Positions 1 to 6,805 of a stretch of DNA of 8,849 nucleotides are shown here, piece by piece. The DNA comes from CAZGMJ01 sp964649005. GTDB lineage: Bacteria; Planctomycetota; Phycisphaerae; Sedimentisphaerales; Anaerobacaceae. Made by a program: the position numbers and the translations under genes. How positions within the stretch are numbered: the first letter of the stretch is position 1; every line of letters begins with the position of its first letter. The notes under the pieces are model-generated. The model did not search any database. It saw only the letters and a list, made by a program, of their open reading frames with translations, and was not told the DNA's origin. The DNA lies in NCBI GenBank assembly GCA_964649005.1, contig CAZYMD010000202.1, positions 1 through 8,849 of the forward strand, read 5' to 3'.

Positions 1-1332
1 CAGGTCATCGCTGAGATCGAAAAATCGGGCCTTCGTGGCAGGGGCGGTGCTGGCTTTCCGACAGGCCTGAAATGGAAGTTTACCGCCGCTCAGGAAAGCG
101 ACACCAAATACGTGATATGCAATGCCGACGAGGGCGATCCTGGGGCCTTCATGGATAGAAGCGCCATCGAAGGCGATCCTCACACGATTGTGGAAGGCAT
201 GGCGATAGGCGGCTATGCAATCGGCGCCAACAAGGGGATTGTTTATATAAGGGCCGAGTATCCGCTGGCGATTAAAAGAATAGAGAAAGCAATAGAAGCT
301 GCGAGAACTAACGGTCTGCTGGGTGAGAATATACTCGGCTCCAATTTCTCGTTCGATATAGAGATCAGGCTCGGTGCCGGGGCCTTCGTCTGCGGCGAGG
401 AAACCGCGCTGATACACTCAATCGAAGGTGCTCGCGGCATGCCCAGACCGAGACCGCCTTATCCGTCCGTCAAAGGGCTGTTCGGCAAGCCTACGTTGAT
501 AAATAACGTCGAGACGTGGGCGAATATCCCTGTAATAGTCTTGGATGGCAGCAATTGGTTCAGCAGCATTGGGACCGACAAGAGCAAAGGAACAAAGGTA
601 TTCGCTCTCGCAGGCAACGTTGTCAATACAGGGCTTATCGAAGTTCCTATGGGCACTACGTTAAGAGAAATTATATATGATGTGGGGGGCGGGCTTCCAC
701 AGGGCAAGAAATTCAAAGCAGTCCAAACAGGCGGGCCTTCTGGGGGGTGCCTGCCTGAGCAGTACCTTGATACGCCTATCGACTATGAATCACTCGCCAA
801 GGCGGGCTCGATCATGGGATCAGGCGGTATGATCGTGATAGACGAAGATTCGTGCATGGTGGACATAGCCAAGTTCTTCCTTGAGTTTACGCAGAACGAG
901 TCCTGCGGCAAGTGCACCCCATGCAGGGAAGGCACAAAGAGAATGTTCGAGATTCTGACCAGGATAACCGAAGGCAATGGAAAGCCAGGTGATATCGAGA
1001 AGCTCGAGCGTCTGGGAGACATGATTCAGAAGTCCTCGCTATGTGGCCTCGGTCAGTCGGCGCCGAATCCGGTGCTGAGCACGATCAAGAACTTCCGTGA
1101 GGAATACGAGGAGCATATCACGCAGAAGAAGTGCCGCGCGGGAGTGTGTGCAAGTCTCGTTACATACGAAATAACAGATAAATGTGTAGGCTGCACCGCC
1201 TGCAGAAAAGTCTGTCCCGTTGGGGCTATTTCGGGCAAGCCAAAGAGCCTGCACGTCGTCGATCAGGACAAGTGTATCAAGTGTGGAATGTGTTTCAATA
1301 CGTGCAAATTCGATGCAATTGTAAAAGTCTAA
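1..1332 (+). CDS. hydB: [FeFe]-hydrogenase NADH/FMN-binding subunit HydB (NuoF-like), 5' partial
   Basis: This is the flavoprotein subunit of an NAD(H)-linked, HydABC-type cytoplasmic [FeFe]-hydrogenase, which passes electrons between NADH and the Fe-S chain through FMN. The frame is open from base 1 with no start codon, so the N-terminus, including any thioredoxin-like [2Fe-2S] domain typical of HydB, lies upstream. Of the 443 visible residues, 13-22 form the glycine-rich GRGGAGFPTG nucleotide/FMN motif, 40-50 read CNADEGDPGAF, and a CGEETALI motif follows. An SLBB-like segment leads to the NuoF [4Fe-4S] site with C302, C305, C308 and C348. The C-terminus adds a two-cluster ferredoxin domain (C395/398/401/405 and C425/428/431/435). 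That domain separates HydB/HndC-type proteins from respiratory NuoF. Its stop codon overlaps the ribosome-binding site of hydA, nine bases before the next start. Electron bifurcation is inferred from subunit composition, not shown. Confidence 0.93.
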   Translation, partial: QVIAEIEKSGLRGRGGAGFPTGLKWKFTAAQESDTKYVICNADEGDPGAFMDRSAIEGDPHTIVEGMAIGGYAIGANKGIVYIRAEYPLAIKRIEKAIEAARTNGLLGENILGSNFSFDIEIRLGAGAFVCGEETALIHSIEGARGMPRPRPPYPSVKGLFGKPTLINNVETWANIPVIVLDGSNWFSSIGTDKSKGTKVFALAGNVVNTGLIEVPMGTTLREIIYDVGGGLPQGKKFKAVQTGGPSGGCLPEQYLDTPIDYESLAKAGSIMGSGGMIVIDEDSCMVDIAKFFLEFTQNESCGKCTPCREGTKRMFEILTRITEGNGKPGDIEKLERLGDMIQKSSLCGLGQSAPNPVLSTIKNFREEYEEHITQKKCRAGVCASLVTYEITDKCVGCTACRKVCPVGAISGKPKSLHVVDQDKCIKCGMCFNTCKFDAIVKV

Positions 1333-1335
1333 GGA
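1331..1335 (+). promoter_or_regulatory. Ribosome-binding site for hydA
   Basis: AAGGA lies six bases before the ATG at 1342 and overlaps the hydB stop codon. This supports translation coupled to the upstream gene and fixes the hydA start. Confidence 0.7.
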
Positions 1336-1341
1336 TTTGAG

Positions 1342-3117
1342 ATGGCCAGTAAAGTGAAGATTTCGATTAACGACAAGCAGTACGAGGTTGACGCTGATTT
1401 GACGATCATGCAGGCGGCCGACAAGTGCGGCTACCATATCCCGAGGCTCTGCTATCACCCCAGTCTTTCGATTGAAGGCGCCTGCAGGGTGTGTATCGTA
1501 CAGGTTGAAGGTATGAAAAATTACGTAGCATCCTGCTGCTATCCGGTCGGCGATGGAATGAAAGTGTACACCAACACAAAGGAGCTGCGCAGAGCAAGAC
1601 GCGACATTGTCGAGCTGCTTCTGGATAATCATCCTGAGGACTGTCATACTTGTGAACGCGACGGCAACTGTGAATTGCAGAGACTTGCCTATGCCATGGG
1701 CATAAGGCATCGCCACTTCGAAGGCGAGCGCAAGCACTACGAAAAAGACCTGTCATCGACGTCGGTAATCAGAGATCCCGACAAGTGTATTCTCTGCGGT
1801 CGTTGCGTCAGGATGTGTTCAGAGATACAGGGCGTTCACGCACTCGGACAGGCCAACAGAGGTTTCAATACGGTGATAATGCCTGCCTACAATATGCCGT
1901 TCGCCGAGAGTGTTTGCACTACTTGCGGCCAGTGTATCAATGTCTGCCCCACCGCATCTTTCGTGGAGAAGAGCTACACGCAGGAAATTTTTGAGTTGCT
2001 CAATAATAAGGACGTGATCAAAGTCGCACAGGTGGCGCCATCGGTGCGTGCGGCCATAGGAGAAGGTTTCGGACTTCCACCCGGACGGAATATGGAAGGG
2101 CAGTTGGCCGCGGCGCTGAAGAGAATGGGATTCGATTATGTCTTTGATACACAGTTCGCAGCGGATCTGACAATAATGGAAGAAGCCAGCGAGTTTCTGG
2201 AAAGGCTCCAGTCCGGCGGCGTACTTCCGATGATTACTTCATGCTCCAGCGCCTGGATGAAGTATTTGGAGCAGTTCTATCCGGACCTGATCGACAATAT
2301 CTCGACGTGCAAGTCTCCTATGTCAATGGGCTCTGCGATGATAAAGACATATTTTGCCGAAAAGATCGATACCGATCCGCAGAAGATAAAGAGCGTTGCT
2401 GTAATGTGCTGCACAGCGAAGAAGTACGAAGCCGCCCGGCCTGAGCTGGAGGTCAACGGCATGCGGACTACCGATATCGTCGCCACCACAAGGGAAATTG
2501 CGTGGATGATAAAGTCCGCCGGGATAGATTTCATAAACATAGAGCCCGATGAATTCGATGCGCCTCTCGGCCTTTCATCAGGCGCAGGCGCCATATTCGG
2601 AGTTACTGGCGGCGTCATGGAGGCTGCGATACGCACGGCCTATGAGCTGTACACAGGCGAGACGCTTATAGACATCGAGCTGGCCGATATCCGAGGCTTC
2701 AAGAAAGTAAAGGAAGCAACGCTGGAAATGGATGGAAAAGAGCTTCGAATCGCTGTCGCTCACGGTTTGGGCAACGCACATGCGGTCCTTGAGATGGTTC
2801 GCAAGGATCCGGAACGTTTCCATTTCGTCGAAGTGATGGGTTGTCCAGGCGGATGTATCGGAGGGGGCGGACAGCCTTATGCAACCGCCAATTCTATTCC
2901 GCTCGATGAGGAATGCCTAAAGGCGAGAGCCGAGGCTCTTTATGGCCTGGACCGGTCCAAGACAATACGAAGAAGCCACGAGAATCCTGATGTGCAGAGG
3001 CTTTATAAGGATTTTCTTGGCAGACCACTTAGTGAGAAATCCCACGAGCTTTTGCACACGCATTACAAAGCCAAGGCGCCGAGGGGTATTGTATCACCCA
3101 ATCTAAGGGTAGTCTGA
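1342..3117 (+). CDS. hydA: [FeFe]-hydrogenase catalytic subunit HydA with variant H-cluster motifs
   Basis: The catalytic subunit reversibly reduces protons to H2 at the H-cluster. The 591 residues show, in order: a plant-type [2Fe-2S] domain (C37, C48, C51 and C65 or C66); a His-ligated [4Fe-4S] site (H97, C101, C104, C110); a two-cluster ferredoxin domain (C149/152/155/159 and C192/195/198/202); the H-cluster domain from about residue 210; and a C-terminal small-subunit-like helix region around 545-577. It lacks the extra C-terminal thioredoxin-like [2Fe-2S] domain of the longer Thermotoga HydA. The signature loops deviate from textbook forms. L1 reads TSCSSAW (299-305) rather than TSCCPxW, L2 reads MCCTAKKYE (355-363) rather than MPCxxKxxE, and L3 reads EVMGCPGGCIGGGGQP (497-512) with Gly for the usual Ala. 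Residues expected in the proton path (MEEASE, and the Ser of NISTCKSP) are kept. The family is certain; normal catalysis is likely but not assured given the loop changes. Confidence 0.95.
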   Translation: MASKVKISINDKQYEVDADLTIMQAADKCGYHIPRLCYHPSLSIEGACRVCIVQVEGMKNYVASCCYPVGDGMKVYTNTKELRRARRDIVELLLDNHPEDCHTCERDGNCELQRLAYAMGIRHRHFEGERKHYEKDLSSTSVIRDPDKCILCGRCVRMCSEIQGVHALGQANRGFNTVIMPAYNMPFAESVCTTCGQCINVCPTASFVEKSYTQEIFELLNNKDVIKVAQVAPSVRAAIGEGFGLPPGRNMEGQLAAALKRMGFDYVFDTQFAADLTIMEEASEFLERLQSGGVLPMITSCSSAWMKYLEQFYPDLIDNISTCKSPMSMGSAMIKTYFAEKIDTDPQKIKSVAVMCCTAKKYEAARPELEVNGMRTTDIVATTREIAWMIKSAGIDFINIEPDEFDAPLGLSSGAGAIFGVTGGVMEAAIRTAYELYTGETLIDIELADIRGFKKVKEATLEMDGKELRIAVAHGLGNAHAVLEMVRKDPERFHFVEVMGCPGGCIGGGGQPYATANSIPLDEECLKARAEALYGLDRSKTIRRSHENPDVQRLYKDFLGRPLSEKSHELLHTHYKAKAPRGIVSPNLRVV

Positions 3118-3119
3118 GT

Positions 3120-3124
3120 AGGTG
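3120..3124 (+). promoter_or_regulatory. Ribosome-binding site for hydG
   Basis: AGGTG lies five bases before the ATG at 3130, in the 12-base gap after the hydA stop. It is a moderate match that supports the first in-frame ATG as the start. Confidence 0.5.
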
Positions 3125-3129
3125 AAACC

Positions 3130-4650
3130 ATGATTAGCACAGACAAGACAAAAAAGAAAAAATGCAGGGCGAGCGACCGCGACTGGATTAAGCATAGAAT
3201 CAAGCCCGAGCAGATCGAAAAGTATCTGGATAATGGCAAAACCTTCATAGATACCGGTTCGATCGAGCATGATTTGAATACGAATCGAAATCCCGATGCA
3301 GGGAGAGTCCGCGACATAATCCGCAAATCTCTGGCCATCCAGGCCCTGACGCCCCAGGAGACTGCCTGTCTGCTCCACGTTGAAAGCGAAGAGCTGTTGG
3401 AGGAGATGAAGCAGGCCGCGGGGGAAATAAAGAAAAAGGTCTACGACAACCGCATCGTAATGTTTGCGCCGTTGTATATGAGTAACTTCTGCATAAATGA
3501 TTGCCAGTACTGTGGTTTTCGCAGGAGTAATACGAGCGCCAGAAGAAGGGTGCTGAGCCTCGACGAAGTGACCAGCGAAGTGGAAGTGCTGGCGGGCAAA
3601 GTTGGGCACAAGCGATTGATTGTGGTCTATGGCGAGCATCCCAGCAGCGATGTCGACTACATTGCATCGACTGTCGAGACGATTGCGGGTGTGGAAGTAA
3701 AGACAAGGGGCGGCTGTGGGCAGATACGTCGTAGTAACGTCAACGCCGCACCGATGTCTGTGGAAGAGTTGAAAGTGCTTCACGAGGTTGGTATTGGGAC
3801 ATTCCAGGTCTTCCAGGAAACATATCACAGGCCGACCTATGAGGCGGTTCATCCCCAAGATACCGTCAAAGGCGACTACGCGTGGCGGTTGTACAGCATG
3901 CATCGCGCCATGGAAGCGGGCGTTGATGATGTTGGTCTTGGGGTGCTGTTTGGCCTTTATGACTGGAAGTTTGAAGTCATGGGTCTGGTTCGTCATGCGA
4001 TTGAGCTGGAAAGCAAGTTTGGCGTCGGGCCTCACACAATATCGTTTCCGAGACTCGAGCCGGCGGACAATACGCCGTACACCAGGAATCCGGAACACCA
4101 GGTTACCGGTGCTGATTTCGACAAGCTCGTGACGGTGATTCGCCTGGCTGTGCCTTATACGGGAATGATAATTACCGCTCGTGAAGACGCCGAGACGAGA
4201 AGACGCGTACTGCCGCTTGGCTGCACGCAGATGGACGCATCTTCGAAGATAGGTATAGGCGCCTATTCCGATACAAGCGATGGACAGCAGGGCGACAGGC
4301 AGCAGTTCATCTTGGGTGACACACGGAGTCTGGATGACGTCATACGAGAGTTAGCTGAGGATGGTTGTATCACTTCGTTTTGCACCGCGGGCTACCGTTG
4401 CGGCAGGACAGGCGTGAAAATAATGAACCTGCTCAAGTGCGGCAAAGAAGGTCACTTTTGCAAGCTCAATGCTGTTATTACTTTCAGGGAATGGCTCGAT
4501 GATTTCGCTACGCCGGAAACTGCAATTGCAGGCGAAAAGGTCATCGCCGATGAGATAGAACAGATAAAGCGACAGATGCCCGCGGCCTTCGATAAGTTTA
4601 TCGAGCTTTACGATAAGACGAAGGTCGGCAGGAGGGATCTCTATTTTTAG
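3130..4650 (+). CDS. hydG: H-cluster maturase HydG (radical SAM tyrosine lyase)
   Basis: HydG cleaves tyrosine with SAM chemistry and supplies CO and CN on an iron-cysteine synthon for the H-cluster [2Fe] unit. The radical SAM motif CINDCQYC is at 121-128 (C121, C125, C128), followed by a ThiH/HydG-type barrel with GEHP (the GGE-like region), TRGGCGQIRRSN, the LFGLYDWKFE segment and a PHTISFPRLEPA stretch. The C-terminal auxiliary-cluster region normally carries CX2CX22C. Here the spacing is kept for C418 and C444, but the second Cys is Gly421. New cysteines sit at C424 (CTAGYRCGRTG) and C437. At 506 residues it is somewhat longer than the roughly 470 I expect for the family. The excess includes a lysine-rich N-terminus encoded by an A-rich tract near 3150-3162. 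The gene sits 12 bases after hydA, between two structural subunit genes. It is distinguished from ThiH by the long C-terminal domain and the hydrogenase context. Confidence 0.95.
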   Translation: MISTDKTKKKKCRASDRDWIKHRIKPEQIEKYLDNGKTFIDTGSIEHDLNTNRNPDAGRVRDIIRKSLAIQALTPQETACLLHVESEELLEEMKQAAGEIKKKVYDNRIVMFAPLYMSNFCINDCQYCGFRRSNTSARRRVLSLDEVTSEVEVLAGKVGHKRLIVVYGEHPSSDVDYIASTVETIAGVEVKTRGGCGQIRRSNVNAAPMSVEELKVLHEVGIGTFQVFQETYHRPTYEAVHPQDTVKGDYAWRLYSMHRAMEAGVDDVGLGVLFGLYDWKFEVMGLVRHAIELESKFGVGPHTISFPRLEPADNTPYTRNPEHQVTGADFDKLVTVIRLAVPYTGMIITAREDAETRRRVLPLGCTQMDASSKIGIGAYSDTSDGQQGDRQQFILGDTRSLDDVIRELAEDGCITSFCTAGYRCGRTGVKIMNLLKCGKEGHFCKLNAVITFREWLDDFATPETAIAGEKVIADEIEQIKRQMPAAFDKFIELYDKTKVGRRDLYF

Positions 4651-4664
4651 TCGCGATGAATATT

Positions 4665-4669
4665 GAGGA
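4665..4669 (+). promoter_or_regulatory. Ribosome-binding site deciding the hydC start
   Basis: GAGGA ends eight bases before the ATG at 4678, a normal spacing. It abuts or overlaps the alternative in-frame starts, TTG at 4663 and ATG at 4669, which would therefore have no usable site. The 4678 start is preferred. Confidence 0.65.
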
Positions 4670-4677
4670 TGTCTTAC

Positions 4678-5175
4678 ATGACAACTACAAACGATCAAAA
4701 AATGGCTGAGTTGAAACAGTTTATCGCTGGTTCTATGGAGAAGGAGCAATCGGATTCGTATCTGATAGCGGTCCTGCATAAAGCTCAGCAACTTTATGGC
4801 TACATTACCACTGAAGTAATGGACGAGGTCTCGCTTGAAATGGGGATTCCGACAGCCCACATCTGGGGTGTGGCGACCTTCTACCATTATTTCAATCTGA
4901 CTCCACCTGGCAAGCACGTCATTTCCGTATGTCTGGGCACGGCCTGCTACGTCAAGGGGGCTGGGCAGATAGTCCAGACGATCAAGGATGAGCTGAAGAT
5001 CGATTTCGGCGAGGTTACCGAAGATGGTATGTTCTCGCTTCAGCCTGCAAGATGTCTCGGCGCCTGCGGACTGGCGCCGGTGGTAATGATCGACGACAAG
5101 ATTCATGGCGAGCTGACCCCAAAGAAAATGATCGCCACTCTTAATGAGTATCGCAAGAAGAAAGCTGTGAAATAG
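4678..5175 (+). CDS. hydC: [FeFe]-hydrogenase [2Fe-2S] subunit HydC (NuoE-like)
   Basis: This is a small thioredoxin-fold [2Fe-2S] subunit of the NuoE/24-kDa family, partner of the NuoF-like HydB in the NAD(H)-oxidising arm of the enzyme. With the start at 4678 the protein has 165 residues, about the usual NuoE length. An N-terminal helical part contains IPTAHIWGVATFYHYF, typical of the family. The cluster ligands follow as C85 and C90 (CLGTAC) and C126 and C130 (CLGAC). The protein ends in a lysine-rich tail. The longer frame beginning with TTG at 4663 or ATG at 4669 is less likely because the Shine-Dalgarno sequence lies within it. The gene follows hydG by 27 bases, and its stop codon directly abuts the hydE start. 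Finding it after hydG rather than beside hydB is unusual. A second NuoE-like gene upstream of the window cannot be excluded. Confidence 0.92.
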   Translation: MTTTNDQKMAELKQFIAGSMEKEQSDSYLIAVLHKAQQLYGYITTEVMDEVSLEMGIPTAHIWGVATFYHYFNLTPPGKHVISVCLGTACYVKGAGQIVQTIKDELKIDFGEVTEDGMFSLQPARCLGACGLAPVVMIDDKIHGELTPKKMIATLNEYRKKKAVK

Positions 5176-6270
5176 ATGGATATGCGCTTGGTACAAAGCG
5201 TTATCGATTCGGTTTACGCGGGCGATCCGCCCAGGCGTGAGGACATCGAATTTCTGCTCAGACTCCGGGGCGATGCGGAGATGGAACTGTTGTTCGACTT
5301 CGCGGATCAGGTCAAGGAGAGCTTTGCGGGCGATGGTATCCTGCTTCGCGGGTTGGTGGAGTTCTCCAACGTGTGCGACGGTACGTGTGCATACTGCGGC
5401 CTGAACAGAGCCAACTCACAGATCGAACGATATAGATTGAACGAAGATCAGATAATGGACTGCGTCCGTGATATTTACGCCTGTGGAGTTAAGACTGTGG
5501 TTCTCCAGTCAGGCCAGAATGGGCGGATGGATGCAAACTGGCTTGCGGGTGTGATCGAGCGAATAAAAGCGACATATGATATGGCGGTGACACTATCGGT
5601 GGGCGAGCGCAGCCGAGATGACTATGAAATATGGAAAGATGCAGGAGCCGATAGATATCTGTTGAAGATCGAAACTACCGATCCTGAACTTTATAAGAAG
5701 CTGCATCCTGGAATGAGTTTCGAGAATCGCATGAGGTGCCTTGAGCACCTTGCGGAGCTTGGCTATCAGACAGGTACAGGGAATCTCATCGGCCTGCGCG
5801 GGCAGTCGCTGCGTTCTCTTGTGGACGATATCCTGTTCTTCAAGAATGGCGATTTCGACATGCTCAGCGTCAGCGCATTCATACCGCACAGCAGCACAGA
5901 ATTAAACGCTGAGCCGGTTGGTGATTTATCGATGGCGCTTAAAGTACTGGCCGTGACACGGATCGTGACACGCAGAGCCCACATGCCTGCAAGTACTGCG
6001 ATTGGCAGCTTGGGCGGGTGCGATCACACTGCTGACGCACTACAGGCGGGGGCCAATGTTGTTATGCCTAACTTTTCGCCTATATCGTTTAGACGGTTGT
6101 ATGAGATATATCCGGGCAAGAAGGGACTTACCCAGTCGCCCATTGAGAGCATCGCTGCAGTGGAAAAAATTGCGATCTCTATCAACGGGACGCTTGACTA
6201 TGGCAGGGGAGATTCGTTAAAGCTTTCTACCAGACAGCATGCTTTTGCTTCTAAACAACAATGCAGTTAA
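5176..6270 (+). CDS. hydE: H-cluster maturase HydE (radical SAM)
   Basis: HydE is a radical SAM maturase that acts on the HydG-derived iron synthon on the way to the dithiomethylamine-bridged [2Fe] subcluster. The 364-residue length fits the family. The cluster motif CDGTCAYC is at 67-74 (C67, C71, C74), preceded by the characteristic GLVEFSN and followed by GLNRANSQIERYRL. The strand usually reading QSGE is QSGQ here (111-114). Further family stretches are TDPELYKKLHPGMSFENRMRCLEHLAELGYQTGTGNLIGL and, near the C-terminus, DALQAGANVVMPNFSP. I see no C-terminal three-Cys site for a second cluster; that site is not conserved in HydE. The ATG directly follows the hydC stop (TAG then ATG) and lacks a clear ribosome-binding site, which suggests translational coupling. 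A second in-frame ATG at 5182 would shorten it by two residues. BioB or PylB are less likely because of the operon and the motifs. Confidence 0.92.
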   Translation: MDMRLVQSVIDSVYAGDPPRREDIEFLLRLRGDAEMELLFDFADQVKESFAGDGILLRGLVEFSNVCDGTCAYCGLNRANSQIERYRLNEDQIMDCVRDIYACGVKTVVLQSGQNGRMDANWLAGVIERIKATYDMAVTLSVGERSRDDYEIWKDAGADRYLLKIETTDPELYKKLHPGMSFENRMRCLEHLAELGYQTGTGNLIGLRGQSLRSLVDDILFFKNGDFDMLSVSAFIPHSSTELNAEPVGDLSMALKVLAVTRIVTRRAHMPASTAIGSLGGCDHTADALQAGANVVMPNFSPISFRRLYEIYPGKKGLTQSPIESIAAVEKIAISINGTLDYGRGDSLKLSTRQHAFASKQQCS

Positions 6271-6280
6271 CGTGGTTTAT

Positions 6281-6287
6281 AAGGAGA
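6281..6287 (+). promoter_or_regulatory. Ribosome-binding site for the receiver gene
   Basis: AAGGAGA, a strong match, lies seven bases before the ATG at 6295. The out-of-frame ATG at 6290 closes after seven codons and is ignored. Confidence 0.75.
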
Positions 6288-6294
6288 ATATGAG

Positions 6295-6681
6295 ATGGCA
6301 AAAAAGGTATTGATGATTGATGACGACGCTGAATTCGTTGAAGCGATCTCCAACTTGCTCGATGCCAGGGGCTATGAGGTTGTAACGGCGTCCAATGGCA
6401 AGGATGGCATCGAAATGGCCAAGCAGGAAAAGCCCGACCTGATTCTGCTCGACGTGATGATGACCACAAAGTCTGAGGGTTTCGATGTCGCAAGGGAAAT
6501 GCATGCAGATGAATCGATCAAGAATACTCCTATTGTAATGATGACAGGCATCAGGAAAGAGATGAGTCTGCCGTTTGGTTTTGAGCCTGACGAAGAATGG
6601 TTGCCAGTGAAGGAGATTCTGGAAAAGCCGGTAAAGCCTGAAGTGCTGCTAAAAACATTGAACAAGCACTTGGGCTCTTAG
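6295..6681 (+). CDS. Single-domain response regulator (CheY-like receiver) in the hydrogenase operon
   Basis: This is a 128-residue phosphoacceptor receiver with no output domain. The fold markers are visible: the acidic pocket D9-D11 after strand 1 (VLMIDDD), the phosphoacceptor D53 (LILLDVMM), the switch Thr T84 (VMMTG), and the conserved Lys K111 in EKPVKP. The T84-K111 distance is 27 residues, against 22 between the equivalent residues of CheY, so the alpha4-beta5 region carries about five extra residues and reads PFGFEPDEEWLPVKE. The gene follows hydE by 24 bases with its own strong ribosome-binding site and is followed by a 124-base gap before hydF. Lacking a DNA-binding domain, it probably works by protein contact or as a phosphorelay intermediate for a kinase encoded elsewhere. 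A role in sensing redox state or H2 is inferred only from location. Confidence 0.9.
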   Translation: MAKKVLMIDDDAEFVEAISNLLDARGYEVVTASNGKDGIEMAKQEKPDLILLDVMMTTKSEGFDVAREMHADESIKNTPIVMMTGIRKEMSLPFGFEPDEEWLPVKEILEKPVKPEVLLKTLNKHLGS

Positions 6682-6694
6682 TAAATATCTATTG

Positions 6695-6714
6695 GCAAGG
6701 GCTAAGTGCCTTGC
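6695..6714 (+). other. Small hairpin after the receiver gene
   Basis: GCAAGG (6695-6700) and CCTTGC (6709-6714) form a perfect 6-bp stem with an 8-base loop, 13 bases after the receiver stop. No T-run follows, so it is not a convincing intrinsic terminator. It may stabilise the upstream mRNA or be chance. Confidence 0.3.
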
Positions 6715-6721
6715 GTTATGG

Positions 6722-6771
6722 CCATTGCTGGTTTTCGGCTCGCTTTTTGGGTGTGTCGATTTTAGCAATGG
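6722..6771 (+). promoter_or_regulatory. Inverted repeat in the receiver-hydF gap, possible regulatory site
   Basis: CCATTGCT (6722-6729) and AGCAATGG (6764-6771) are perfect reverse complements separated by 34 bases; two G-T wobble pairs could extend the stem inward. The repeat lies 34 bases before the hydF ATG, in the only long gap of the operon. It could be a split operator or an RNA stem-loop in the hydF leader. I see no clear sigma-70 promoter boxes with it, so function is inference. Confidence 0.3.
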
Positions 6772-6792
6772 ATGAGACAGGACAATATGTTC

Positions 6793-6798
6793 GGAGGT
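6793..6798 (+). promoter_or_regulatory. Ribosome-binding site for hydF
   Basis: GGAGGT lies seven bases before the ATG at 6806. It is a strong site that fixes the start and allows independent initiation after the 124-base gap. Confidence 0.75.
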
Positions 6799-6805
6799 AG
6801 TACAA

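Noticed and set aside
3150..3162. A6-G-A6 tract at the start of hydG as a slippage or frameshift site
   Set aside because: The frame runs on normally and the tract simply encodes lysines; nothing suggests an alternative product.
3103..4098. 331-codon minus-strand frame opposite hydG
   Set aside because: It is a shadow of the hydG coding strand with no protein-like motifs; hydG is secure.
4663..4677. Upstream start for hydC (TTG at 4663 or ATG at 4669)
   Set aside because: The GAGGA ribosome-binding site lies inside this stretch, so only the ATG at 4678 has proper spacing.
4351..5196. 281-codon minus-strand frame across the hydG/hydC boundary
   Set aside because: It spans two well-supported genes on the other strand and shows no domain.
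6694..6760. Intrinsic terminator between the receiver gene and hydF
   Set aside because: The 6-bp hairpin at 6695-6714 is not followed by a T-run; the later T-rich patches lack an adjacent stem.
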